A stretch of DNA of 64,000 nucleotides from Gallaecimonas sp045291545 (lineage in GTDB: Bacteria; Pseudomonadota; Gammaproteobacteria; Enterobacterales; Gallaecimonadaceae): the NCBI RefSeq assembly GCF_045291545.1, contig NZ_CP149514.1, forward strand, positions 1,612,001 through 1,676,000, in the 5' to 3' direction. Under the pieces are notes generated by a model. The model was not told the DNA's origin, searched no databases, and saw only the letters and a program-made list of their open reading frames with translations. The position numbers and the translations under genes are program-made. Below, piece after piece: positions 35,169 to 43,267 of the stretch. Each line of letters starts with the position of its first letter. The stretch's first letter is position 1.

Positions 35169-35612
35169 ATGTACAAACGTCACTTAAGACACTTTTTGTT
35201 ATTAATGACCAGCCTCTTTTTGGTGGCCTGCAGTCAGGCACCGGCACCTGCGGAGTTAAGCCAGATCCTCAGCCGTCATTACCAGCGTGAGCTAGGCCCA
35301 CAGGCTGTACTGGTACGTAACCTTAAAAAAAGTGGCGGCATCAAAGAAGATGACAAGCACTACAAAGTGGATGTGCATTACGACCTGGTTTTTCTAAAAA
35401 GTTTTGATGAGTTGGCCAACGACACTGAGCAAAGAGCCCGCCAGGGGCAATGGCTAAAAGCGCTCAATGATGGCCTGGGCCTGTGGCAACTACATTTACG
35501 TTTTGGCAAATTCAAAAGCGGAGATGTAGTCAAGGTTGACCAGCAGCTGACCTTAATCAAAACCGATGACGGCTGGGATCTGGCGGCGCACTGGCAAGAT
35601 AAGGATCAGTAA
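35169..35612 (+). CDS. small lipoprotein, unknown function
   Basis: A 147-residue lipoprotein: MYKRHLRHFLLLMTSLFLVACS with Cys near residue 21, then a basic alpha/beta domain ending GWDLAAHWQDKDQ. No known family. The ATG at 35169 gives a better signal peptide than the one at 35157 (MELIMYKR). It precedes the palindrome and the cysteine desulfurase gene but is separated from them by about 100 bp. Confidence 0.65.
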   Translation: MYKRHLRHFLLLMTSLFLVACSQAPAPAELSQILSRHYQRELGPQAVLVRNLKKSGGIKEDDKHYKVDVHYDLVFLKSFDELANDTEQRARQGQWLKALNDGLGLWQLHLRFGKFKSGDVVKVDQQLTLIKTDDGWDLAAHWQDKDQ

Positions 35613-35637
35613 AACGATGCCTGCCCGAATCTTTATG

Positions 35638-35667
35638 CATATTTAGAATATCGATATTCTAAATATG
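35638..35667. promoter_or_regulatory. 30-bp perfect palindrome, probable repressor operator
   Basis: The halves (CATATTTAGAATATC and its exact reverse complement) meet at a central CG with no mismatch over 30 bases. It lies about 45 bp upstream of the cysteine desulfurase-rhodanese start, in a promoter position. AT-rich, long, uninterrupted dyads of this kind are typical of ArsR/SmtB-type and similar dimeric repressors. No such regulator gene is in the window. Confidence 0.65.
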
Positions 35668-35711
35668 ATATACAGACTGACATACCGTTGTTGTCAGTCT
35701 GGATAGGTTTT

Positions 35712-37475
35712 ATGAGCAGTTTCTACCAGCGCCCGGAAATTTACCTGGACGCCAATGCCACCACACCGGTTTTGCCGGCGGCCGCCGAAGCCGCTATGTC
35801 GGTAATGCGAACTGGCTTTGGTAACCCCAGCTCCAGCCACAGCGCTGGTATTGCCGCCAAAGCATTAATGGAGCGGGTGCGTCAGCAGGCCCGCAATGTG
35901 ATCGGTGCCCGTACTGGCCGTGTAATTTTCACCTCCGGTGCCACCGAAGGCATTCAAACAGCGGTAGTATCAGCACTGTCGGCCATCAAAGCCGACCCGG
36001 CAAAGCAAGACCAACCGCGAAAATTATTGCTATACGGCGCCACCGAACATAAAGCCGTGCCTAACACTTTACGCCACTGGAATGCCCTACTGGGCATCGG
36101 TGCCGAGGTTGTTGCCATTCCGGTGGGCCAAGATGGTTTGTTGGATCAGGACTTTCTGGCCCGCCACAGTGCCGATGCCTTACTGATCTGCACTATGGCG
36201 GTGAACAACGAAACGGGCGTCAAGCAGGATTTACAGGCACTCGAAGGCATCATTCGGCAGGCCAACCCTACGGCCTTGTGGCTGGTGGACTGTGTTCAGG
36301 CACTCGGTAAGGTAGCGCTCTCTCTTAGTGACATCAGCATTGATTACGCGCCATTTTCCGGCCACAAGCTTTATGCCATGAAAGGCGTCGGCTTTTTATA
36401 TGTTCGCGAGGGTGCCCCTTGCTGTCCTTTCATTGCGGGTGGCGGCCAGGAGCAAGGGCTACGCAGTGGTACAGAGAACCTGCCGGGTATCGCCTCTTTG
36501 GCGCCGGTTCTAGATGCTCTACAAGACTCTGAACACCTGATTTTTCGTAGCCACGATACCCTGCAGCAGTACCGCCAGCAGCTCGCTGACACCCTCAAGC
36601 AGTGCTTCCCCGAAGTGGTGTTTAACGCGCCTTTGGCTATCAGCGTGCCAACCACTCTTAACTTTGCCGTGCCCGGTCTTAGCGCCACAACATTACTGAC
36701 TCTGTTCGATGCTGCGGGGGTTCGTGTTTCATCCGGCTCGGCTTGTTCATCGGGTGCTAGCCGTTCCTTCGTACTTGATGCCATGGCCCTGCCCGGCTGG
36801 CAAAGCGAATCGGCTATTCGACTCAGCTTTGGCCCAGCAGACACTCAGCACACCATTACGGCAGCCTGTCAGCGGCTGCGTGAGGCCGCTCGGGCCTTAC
36901 AACAATCGCCTGCAACGCTGCCGGAGGGGCTAAGCGTTTTCGCTGACAGTGCGGTGCTGGTAGCCGGCAAGCAAGCGATTTTACTCAACCCCAACGATGC
37001 GCTGCTAAAGCAACTCAAACCCCAGCTGTCAGCCCTGAACATTATCGCCACAGTCGAGCTGGCTGCGGCGGCAAAGGCGGCGCCAGTCAGTCTGGGAGAT
37101 TACCAGTTGGCCGTAACGGCTGATGGCTGGCAGCTGCGCCACCATGGTCAGCCAATGACAACATTTCCCCTCCCCCTGCATGCTGCCCCGGCTCTGGCTC
37201 AGCTTCCCCCTGGCAGCGATTACCAGCTCATTGATGTCAGAGAGCCTTTTGAGTTTGCGCTTGGGCACCTGCCCGGTGCCGTTAACATTCCCCTGTCACA
37301 GTTGGCTAACCGGGCATTGAACGGTAACCTCGAAGGCAAGATAGTATGCTACTGCCGCTCTGGTGGTCGCGCCCAACAGGGTGCCGAGCAACTGGCCGGG
37401 CTGGGGCTGCAAGCCCGTTATCTGAACGACAGCTTGGCTCACCTGGTTGCCACACTGAGCGCAGCTGAAGAATAA
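35712..37475 (+). CDS. cysteine desulfurase fused to a C-terminal rhodanese domain
   Basis: A 587-residue fusion. Residues 1-385 are a class V aminotransferase fold cysteine desulfurase: IYLDANATTPVLP at the start, TSGATEGIQTAV near 78, PFSGHKLYAMKGVG with the PLP-binding Lys near 220, and SSGSACSSGA with the catalytic Cys near 345. After a linker of about 105 residues of unknown fold comes a rhodanese domain (about 490-580; LIDVREPFEFALGHLPGAVNIPL, and CRSGGRAQQGA with the sulfur-accepting Cys near 547). I infer that persulfide sulfur from cysteine is passed to the rhodanese within one chain. Start chosen at 35712. Confidence 0.88.
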   Translation: MSSFYQRPEIYLDANATTPVLPAAAEAAMSVMRTGFGNPSSSHSAGIAAKALMERVRQQARNVIGARTGRVIFTSGATEGIQTAVVSALSAIKADPAKQDQPRKLLLYGATEHKAVPNTLRHWNALLGIGAEVVAIPVGQDGLLDQDFLARHSADALLICTMAVNNETGVKQDLQALEGIIRQANPTALWLVDCVQALGKVALSLSDISIDYAPFSGHKLYAMKGVGFLYVREGAPCCPFIAGGGQEQGLRSGTENLPGIASLAPVLDALQDSEHLIFRSHDTLQQYRQQLADTLKQCFPEVVFNAPLAISVPTTLNFAVPGLSATTLLTLFDAAGVRVSSGSACSSGASRSFVLDAMALPGWQSESAIRLSFGPADTQHTITAACQRLREAARALQQSPATLPEGLSVFADSAVLVAGKQAILLNPNDALLKQLKPQLSALNIIATVELAAAAKAAPVSLGDYQLAVTADGWQLRHHGQPMTTFPLPLHAAPALAQLPPGSDYQLIDVREPFEFALGHLPGAVNIPLSQLANRALNGNLEGKIVCYCRSGGRAQQGAEQLAGLGLQARYLNDSLAHLVATLSAAEE

Positions 37476-37503
37476 TAAGGTATGAAAATGAGGGGTTTGA
37501 TGG

Positions 37504-37671
37504 ATGTTTCACAATTACGATAACGTTGTCCGCATTATTGGCCTGGTACTGCTGATCCTCGGTTGGTTACTCAAAAGCCGTAACACCATGCTGATTGGCG
37601 GCTTGCTGATCTACGGAGCGCATTTTCTCGGAAATGAAATTGGTGGCACTTTGGACAAAGCCACACACTGA
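37504..37671 (+). CDS. 55-residue two-helix membrane protein
   Basis: A short gene 28 bp behind the desulfurase-rhodanese gene, with GAGGGG eight bases before the ATG and a terminator just after its TGA. The product starts MFHNYDNVVRIIGLVLL and has two hydrophobic helices (about residues 8-22 and 27-43), then a short hydrophilic tail. Probably cotranscribed with the sulfur-transfer fusion under the palindrome. It might be a membrane adaptor, but that is only a guess. Confidence 0.6.
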   Translation: MFHNYDNVVRIIGLVLLILGWLLKSRNTMLIGGLLIYGAHFLGNEIGGTLDKATH

Positions 37672-37673
37672 TG

Positions 37674-37701
37674 AAAAAAGGTGCCGACAGGCACCTTTTT
37701 T
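37674..37701. terminator. intrinsic terminator of the desulfurase operon
   Basis: AAAGGTGCC - GACA - GGCACCTTT stem with A-run before and T-run after. It may also serve the convergent alkyltransferase-like gene. Confidence 0.86.
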
Positions 37702-37715
37702 ATTGCAAAGAGACT

Positions 37716-38027
37716 TCATAACCCGGGCCACTGCGCCTCGGCCAACCGGACCCGGCCGGAGCCGGTCATGTTCACGCCTTCGGCCAGTAACCGCTGATGT
37801 TGCTCTTGGTGCTCCAGGCCACTGCGCGGGCTGCAACGGCCCTGGGCATTTACCACCCGGTGCCAGGGCAGCTGTGCCGGGCACTGGCCCATCAACCGGC
37901 CAACCTGGCGAGCATGCCAACCCAACAATGACGCCAGCTGGCCATATGTGGCCACTTGCCCTGGTGGAATAAGCGCCACCAGGGCGTAGAGTCGCTCAGC
38001 GTTTGTCGAGGTAGGACTGGCCGGCAC
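37716..38027 (-). CDS. alkyltransferase-like protein (ATL, MGMT family)
   Basis: A 103-residue DNA-binding protein related to O6-alkylguanine-DNA methyltransferase. The usual PCHRV active-site motif reads PWHRVVN near residue 53, so the alkyl-accepting Cys is replaced by Trp, as in ATL proteins (E. coli YbaZ). These bind O6-alkylguanine and recruit nucleotide excision repair rather than removing the alkyl group. VATYGQLASLLG and ARQVGRLM form the recognition helix region. The GTG start overlaps the end of the upstream lipoprotein gene by 32 bases. Confidence 0.87.
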   Translation of the reverse strand: MPASPTSTNAERLYALVALIPPGQVATYGQLASLLGWHARQVGRLMGQCPAQLPWHRVVNAQGRCSPRSGLEHQEQHQRLLAEGVNMTGSGRVRLAEAQWPGL

Positions 38028-39153
38028 AAAAATGCTCTAAGCAAGGCGTAGCGAAGCGTTTTTCCAGGCTGCGCAGCGTCGATTTTTTCTCTGGTGTATC
38101 CAATGCCAACAGCTTGATGGCAGCGTCCTGTACGCCTTTGAGACGAACATGCACCGGAATTACCGTACGTTGCCCTTCGCCAATGTCTTTCATGATGCTA
38201 CGGGCCTGACCACAGCTAAAGACATATTGCCCCTGGAACTTCTGACGGCTGGCAGACCAGTAATTCCATTGCATCTCAAAATTATCCGGACGATAGGCAC
38301 ACCAGTACTGGGTGAGAGCCACCATCTGCCCCAGATGGTAATCCTTGGCCTTCACGCCGGGCATGACCTGCATGTTGACGTTACTGGTGGCAACCTGGAA
38401 GGTTCCCATGTTCATGCCTTTGTGCAATGACTTGGAAACGCCAACGTACTCTGGCATTTCCCAGGCATTGGAAGTGGCCGCCTGTACCGTTGTACGCTCA
38501 ACCGGCGCTACCGGTGCCGGAGCGGGCTCTGCCGGCTTGGGCTGCGGCTTCGCCTTGGCCAGGGAAATAGGAGCAAGTTTCTCCCCTCTGAACTGACGTT
38601 CAACACGGTCAGCCAGCAAATTAAAGCGGGTTTTGATGTTGTCGATTTTGGCTACCGGCAGCGGTGTGCGCTGGCCGTTTTTCACATATCGCTGGTAAGC
38701 AATGGTGCCGTACTGGTCAAGGTAAAGGTCCAGGTCGGTTTCGTCGTCGGCACTTTTACCGCCAGGAGGTGACAACGTCCAGTTGGCGTCTTCCTGGTAA
38801 CCGAACAGTTTACCGTTATCAACGAAGTAAAAATGCTCGCCGTAGCCTTTGTCACCGGATTCGATGCGCTCTTTCAGATAGCGCAGCTCACCATCGTCAA
38901 AATAAGCAACATAGCTGACAGTGCCGTTGTCATCGGTCAGTTCGCCGGCCACCTTTTTCATGTCATCGGTGCGGGAAAGAATACTGTCACGGCGCTGATC
39001 CAGCGCGTCTTGAATGGCGGGTGCCGGCAGGCGCACATCAACAGTGCGCTCCTTGGGAGCTTTTGGCGTGGCTGCCGGTGCTGGCGCTTTGTTGGCACAG
39101 CCCGCCAGCACCAGTGAAGCAAGCAGCAGCGTCCCTATCTTGTTATTGTGCAT
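37996..39153 (-). CDS. large lipoprotein, unknown function
   Basis: A 385-residue protein with a lipoprotein signal (IGTLLLASLVLAGC, Cys near residue 19). After it comes an Ala/Pro/Lys-rich stretch and a domain of about 140 residues with many acidic and Tyr residues (YVAYFDDGELRYLKERI). A Pro-rich linker near 200-225 and a second domain with two cysteines near its end follow. I do not recognise either domain. I chose the ATG at 39153 (GAGAAAAG just upstream) over 39186. Likely outer-membrane lipoprotein. Confidence 0.7.
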   Translation of the reverse strand: MHNNKIGTLLLASLVLAGCANKAPAPAATPKAPKERTVDVRLPAPAIQDALDQRRDSILSRTDDMKKVAGELTDDNGTVSYVAYFDDGELRYLKERIESGDKGYGEHFYFVDNGKLFGYQEDANWTLSPPGGKSADDETDLDLYLDQYGTIAYQRYVKNGQRTPLPVAKIDNIKTRFNLLADRVERQFRGEKLAPISLAKAKPQPKPAEPAPAPVAPVERTTVQAATSNAWEMPEYVGVSKSLHKGMNMGTFQVATSNVNMQVMPGVKAKDYHLGQMVALTQYWCAYRPDNFEMQWNYWSASRQKFQGQYVFSCGQARSIMKDIGEGQRTVIPVHVRLKGVQDAAIKLLALDTPEKKSTLRSLEKRFATPCLEHFCAGQSYLDKR

Positions 39154-39285
39154 TGTGCTTTTCTCAGTGGCGGCGATGATGTTCATCGTACATTAACATT
39201 CTGCTAGCAAACGCTAGCCCTTTTTATATTAGCTTACAAGGTCTTATCGGTAGCCAACCAGTAAACATTTGCCAAAACGCCGCCG

Positions 39286-40539
39286 TTATCGCTTTTTCCC
39301 CAGCTCCATAAAATAACTGAGCTGGGTACGGGGTTTGAGATACAGCACTACATCCTCTTTTAGCTGTGACGGCCGTAATGGCTTGATGACACTGAGCCCT
39401 TCATCTTCCAAGTCTATTATGGCGGCCTGTTCACGGGGGATGGCAGGGTCGTAAATCAGTACCGAAGGGCTGAGCAGGCGCCGCCCATTCACCGACATGA
39501 CAATGCCTGGCATTTCGTTACTGAGCCACACCAGGGTTCCGGGCGGATAGACACCCAAGACCCTGACCAGGTGCTGCACATAATCCTTGTTGAAGCGTGT
39601 CTGCCCCTCTTTAAACAGCGACGACAACACCCGATCAGGTGCCATCGGTGGACTGTGACGATGGCCATGGCAAAGGCTGTCATATTCATTGGCTACCGCC
39701 ACCAGCTGCGCCAGCGGCGAGATGGCATCACCGCTTAGCCCCTGCGGGTACCCCGAGCCATCCAGGCGCTCATGATGCTGAGCGATTACCGCCGTCACGT
39801 CTTCCGGTAAACCGGCCAGGGCCTGCGCCAGCTCTTCACCGTATTTGGGGTGCTGGGCAATCAGGTTTTTTTCTGCCTGGGTGATATCGTGTGTTTTTTT
39901 CAGCACCGCCATGGGAATACGGCTTTTACCCAGATCATGAAACAGCCCCGCCAAACCAGCCAGATGGATCTGCTCCGGAGCCAGTTCCGCAGCGCTGGCC
40001 AACATTACTGATAGAACCGCCACATTGAGGCTGTGGTGATAAATGCCGCCATCGGTGCTGTCATCGTTGATCAGCTGCAATACCACATCATCCCGGCCAT
40101 TAATGGCATCTACCAGCGCGTCAACCAGGCGGTTGGCATTGCTGATAGCCCCATCGCCATTACGCTTTACGTCACTGACAATCCCCTTGACCGTCGCCAA
40201 GGCCTGCTGAAAATCGGCCGCGGTTTTTTGCAACGCCCGGGCTTGCTGCTGTTGGCGGCTAATTTGCGCTTCTTTGCGCTCCTGTGCCTGCTGGCGTTCA
40301 TCTTCGCTGGCACTTTGCTGTGGACGCAGTTCGGTGGTGGGTTGTAAACCGGTATCGGATTTATCGAGCCAGACTTCAACCTGCTTAAGCCCCAACCCGC
40401 GGATCAGGGCCAGTTGCTGCTCGTTACGGATTTTGAAGCGACGAAACAAAAACGGGTGTTCTGACCACTTCAGGGGTAACACCACATACAGACCGACGCT
40501 CAGTTGCGCCGGTGCCACATTAAGACGCTTGTTGGTCAT
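39286..40539 (-). CDS. HD-GYP domain protein, putative cyclic-di-GMP phosphodiesterase
   Basis: A 417-residue cytoplasmic protein. Residues 1-130 hold the DUF3391-like N-terminal domain (KRLNVAPAQLSVGLYV, WSEHPFLFRRFKI) and a Gln/Arg-rich coiled coil. The HD-GYP domain spans about 150-330, with HHSLNVAV, LFHDLGKSRIP (the metal-binding HD), HPKYGEELA and AQHHERLDGSGYPQGLSGDAI (HHExxDGxGYP). Such proteins degrade cyclic-di-GMP and affect motility and biofilm. All catalytic residues appear present. The downstream gap to the next same-strand gene is large, so it is likely monocistronic. Confidence 0.9.
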   Translation of the reverse strand: MTNKRLNVAPAQLSVGLYVVLPLKWSEHPFLFRRFKIRNEQQLALIRGLGLKQVEVWLDKSDTGLQPTTELRPQQSASEDERQQAQERKEAQISRQQQQARALQKTAADFQQALATVKGIVSDVKRNGDGAISNANRLVDALVDAINGRDDVVLQLINDDSTDGGIYHHSLNVAVLSVMLASAAELAPEQIHLAGLAGLFHDLGKSRIPMAVLKKTHDITQAEKNLIAQHPKYGEELAQALAGLPEDVTAVIAQHHERLDGSGYPQGLSGDAISPLAQLVAVANEYDSLCHGHRHSPPMAPDRVLSSLFKEGQTRFNKDYVQHLVRVLGVYPPGTLVWLSNEMPGIVMSVNGRRLLSPSVLIYDPAIPREQAAIIDLEDEGLSVIKPLRPSQLKEDVVLYLKPRTQLSYFMELGKKR

Positions 40540-40589
40540 CCCTGCTACTCACTTCGGTGACGATATACTCTTGTTTGTTATAGCTGAAA

Positions 40590-41321
40590 TCAGGGCAAGA
40601 GGGAGGACGCACGGGAAGGCGCCACCACAAAGGCAAAACGGTAATTGGGTGTCGGCACTATTGGCGCAAATTGCAGATGCAGCCAACCGGCCAAGTGCTG
40701 GCGTTTGATCGGCTGCATGCTGGCCGCCACCTCCATGCCCGGAGGCACCATCAAGGTTAGGGTCAACGGCACCCGGTACTGCGCTTCATCAAAGCTCGGT
40801 AAAATCCGGCTGATATTAAAATTTTCCAGCCGCGCACGGGCATAAGTTTGACCGTCTTGCTGGCGTTGATGAATACTGTCAGGGGCACTATGAAAAGGCA
40901 CTTTATAGTGGGCCTGCACCTTTAACCGTTGCGGCGCCAGCTGCTTGGGCAACGCCAGACGTACCAAGCCATGTTGGTCAAGGGTCCGTGGCTCGGTATC
41001 CAGCTGCTCGCCATTTTCCGTTTCCACGCGCATTTGCAGTTGCTCTAAGCCCCTGGCATGTAACCACAAATGGTTACTGGGTTCGGTTAAGCGCATCGTC
41101 ACTGTGGCATCACCGCGAAAGTGCTTACTGTCAGGGTCAATCCACAGGGTCAGTTGATAGTGATCTGGCGCCGCCCATGTTGGCAGGGCATTGGTGGGTA
41201 TGGCCTCAATAGAAGTACTGACGCCAGGCACATCAGGTAGTGACGGGGTAGCCACCTCAGATGACGGATGGCAACCCATCAGGGTGACGGCCAAAAGCAG
41301 CGCAAAACGAAACATAAACAT
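40590..41321 (-). CDS. lipoprotein with an orphan M1-aminopeptidase N-terminal domain
   Basis: A 243-residue protein: lipoprotein signal (RFALLLAVTLMGC) then a beta-domain like the N-terminal domain of M1 (aminopeptidase N) metallopeptidases. Evidence is YQLTLWIDPDSKHFRGDATVTM near 53-74 and ISRILPSFDEAQYRVPLTLTL near 175, which matches the family's RxxFPxxDEP block. The catalytic domain with HEXXH and GxMEN is absent: the frame ends soon after FAFVVAP. Either a truncated remnant or a domain used for something else, such as binding. It ends 51 bp before the HD-GYP start. Confidence 0.72.
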   Translation of the reverse strand: MFMFRFALLLAVTLMGCHPSSEVATPSLPDVPGVSTSIEAIPTNALPTWAAPDHYQLTLWIDPDSKHFRGDATVTMRLTEPSNHLWLHARGLEQLQMRVETENGEQLDTEPRTLDQHGLVRLALPKQLAPQRLKVQAHYKVPFHSAPDSIHQRQQDGQTYARARLENFNISRILPSFDEAQYRVPLTLTLMVPPGMEVAASMQPIKRQHLAGWLHLQFAPIVPTPNYRFAFVVAPSRASSLLP

Positions 41322-41373
41322 CACCGTTACTTTTTATTAACAATAACAAAGGTGATGGTTTTGAGCGACTCTT

Positions 41374-41817
41374 TTATGCGCTGTTAAGCCATAGCAATGT
41401 GGCATTGAGCAGCAGGGCAAAGCCGACCCACAGTGCGTAGGGGAGCATTAGCCAAAAGCTCAGCCGATCGGTAGGGTGAAGAACTCGAAGCAGCCAAAAG
41501 ATAGCGGCAAACAAAAAGGCAATATCCGCCAAGGCTAAAGCCATCAGGTGGGCACCAAAAAACAGCGGTGTCCAGGCGGCATTAGCGGCCAGTTGCAGGA
41601 AAAAAGGCAAGCGCCATTGCCGGTCAGGAGAGGGCCAGCGTCTTGCCAGCACCACCGCCATGAAGATGTAAAGCAAGGTCCACACCGGCGCGAACAGCCA
41701 GTTCGGTGGGTTAAAAGCAGGCTTCAGCAAGCCCTGATACCACGCCCCTGGCGGAAACAGCACGCCCGTGGCAGCCACCGCCGCTACCAGTAAAAAAGCC
41801 CCGACCCAGCGCATCAT
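41374..41817 (-). CDS. tspO: TspO/MBR family tryptophan-rich sensory protein
   Basis: A 147-residue inner-membrane protein with five helices. PPGAWYQGLLKPAFNPPNWLFAPVWTLLY near residue 22 and LAANAAWTPLFFGAH near 78 are the family's signatures. TspO proteins bind porphyrins and act in stress or tetrapyrrole regulation. Its ATG overlaps the stop of the upstream yip1-like gene by four bases, so they are cotranscribed. Confidence 0.92.
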   Translation of the reverse strand: MMRWVGAFLLVAAVAATGVLFPPGAWYQGLLKPAFNPPNWLFAPVWTLLYIFMAVVLARRWPSPDRQWRLPFFLQLAANAAWTPLFFGAHLMALALADIAFLFAAIFWLLRVLHPTDRLSFWLMLPYALWVGFALLLNATLLWLNSA

Positions 41818-42434
41818 AACGCCCTTTGTAATGCCTCCGGCCCGATAACAGCCATCAGCGCCAACATGAAGATGATGGTAACTACGAGGATTGCCACAAA
41901 GCAGATCAGCAATAACGTGATGGTGGCTGCCAGGCCAATCCAGGCACTGAAGCCTGCCGCCTGGGCGAGCATTTTCGCCACCGTGAACAAGCTGTAAAGA
42001 TTAAGCAGCAAGGTCAGCCAGACCGCCAGCACGGCCGGCCCACTTAACGACTGGGGGGCAAGCACCACAGCCTGGCCATAGACAAGATAAAGCAGCACCG
42101 CCAACAAGGCGCCTACGGTACTGGGCACTCCTCCCCAAGCTAGAGCCAGACGGGCCTGCTCGGTGCTGCACTGACCGCCCATCCAGCCAACCACAACCCG
42201 CATCAGCCACCCCGACAAATACCACATCACAATGGCGAATACCGGCAGTAGCAACAACACCAAAGCAATAGCAAAAGACGAGATGTGCCGACTAAAAAGC
42301 TGCTCCATTAACCCGGCATAGGCCGCAATGACCACCAACAACGCCGCGTTATTATTGGCCTTGGGACCGGCGTCCACTAACTGGAACGTCTCACGGGGTT
42401 TGTACCACAACCACAACAATGCCTTGACCGGCAT
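41814..42434 (-). CDS. Yip1 family membrane protein
   Basis: A 206-residue inner-membrane protein with an N-terminal amphipathic stretch (LLWLWYKPRETFQLV) and five helices, matching the bacterial Yip1 family, of unknown role. I chose the ATG at 42434, preceded by GAAGGAG at five bases, rather than 42467. It lies between the SDR gene (stop at 42445) and tspO in a tight run of same-strand genes. Confidence 0.82.
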   Translation of the reverse strand: MPVKALLWLWYKPRETFQLVDAGPKANNNAALLVVIAAYAGLMEQLFSRHISSFAIALVLLLLPVFAIVMWYLSGWLMRVVVGWMGGQCSTEQARLALAWGGVPSTVGALLAVLLYLVYGQAVVLAPQSLSGPAVLAVWLTLLLNLYSLFTVAKMLAQAAGFSAWIGLAATITLLLICFVAILVVTIIFMLALMAVIGPEALQRAL

Positions 42435-42444
42435 AACCACTCCT

Positions 42445-43233
42445 TCAGTTATAACGCTGCTTAGCAACCATTTTTCTTACCAGCCCCGGCAGCCAGCGTT
42501 GTAGTTTAGGCGCCAGCACCGACATGCCGCGGCCAATGATCACTTCGTCTTTTCCCGCCAGCATGGCGCTGGCAATGGCCTCGGCACAAGCCTGGGCGCT
42601 GATCCCCCCATCCACACCGGGGTCACTGTGCCCTTGCGGTTGTCCATCGCCCGTCAGTGCCAAACGCGCAATATCGGTTTGTACAAAGCCCGGGCAGACT
42701 GTCAGGCACTGAACGCCCTCTGCCGCCACTTCTGCACGCAAGCAATCCATAAAACCAATGGCAGCAAATTTTGCTCCAGAGTAACCGGAACGCAGCTGTG
42801 AGCCGACCTTCCCGGCCACCGAGGCAACAGTAACAATGCGCCCCTGCCGGCGCGCCAGCATCCCTGGCAACACCAGCCGAGTCAGGGCCACAACCGAGAA
42901 ATAATCGACTTCCATCAAGCGCCGGTAAACCGCCAAATCGGTATCAACAACGGCACTGCGCTGGGAGATACCAGCGTTGTTGATCAGCACATCAATCTGC
43001 TGGCCAGCCAGTTTTTCGGCTGCGTCAGCGGCGGCTGCGTCAGCGTCAGAAAGATCCAATACCAATACCTGGTGGCGCTGCGGCTCCGGCAGTGACTGGC
43101 GCAAAGCTTCCAGTTCGCTCTCACGGCGAGCACTTAAAATGAGACTGGCCCCACGGGCCGCCAGGTGCCGGGCCAGCGCCGCACCAATACCACTGGACGC
43201 GCCGGTCAGCCAAATCGTTTGCTCAGTAAACAT
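42445..43233 (-). CDS. short-chain dehydrogenase/reductase (SDR)
   Basis: A 262-residue NAD(P)-dependent oxidoreductase. TGASSGIGAALARHLA (residues 10-25) is the cofactor loop, NNAG near 86 the fold marker, and SGYSGAKFAA the catalytic Tyr-x-x-x-Lys near 154. The C-terminal extension LQRWLPGLVRKMV, basic and amphipathic, may touch the membrane as in DhrS7-like enzymes. Substrate unknown. Its stop lies 10 bp before the yip1-like start. Confidence 0.9.
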   Translation of the reverse strand: MFTEQTIWLTGASSGIGAALARHLAARGASLILSARRESELEALRQSLPEPQRHQVLVLDLSDADAAAADAAEKLAGQQIDVLINNAGISQRSAVVDTDLAVYRRLMEVDYFSVVALTRLVLPGMLARRQGRIVTVASVAGKVGSQLRSGYSGAKFAAIGFMDCLRAEVAAEGVQCLTVCPGFVQTDIARLALTGDGQPQGHSDPGVDGGISAQACAEAIASAMLAGKDEVIIGRGMSVLAPKLQRWLPGLVRKMVAKQRYN

Positions 43234-43267
43234 CCCCTCTCCTTGTGACGTCGATCATTGCCCTAGC

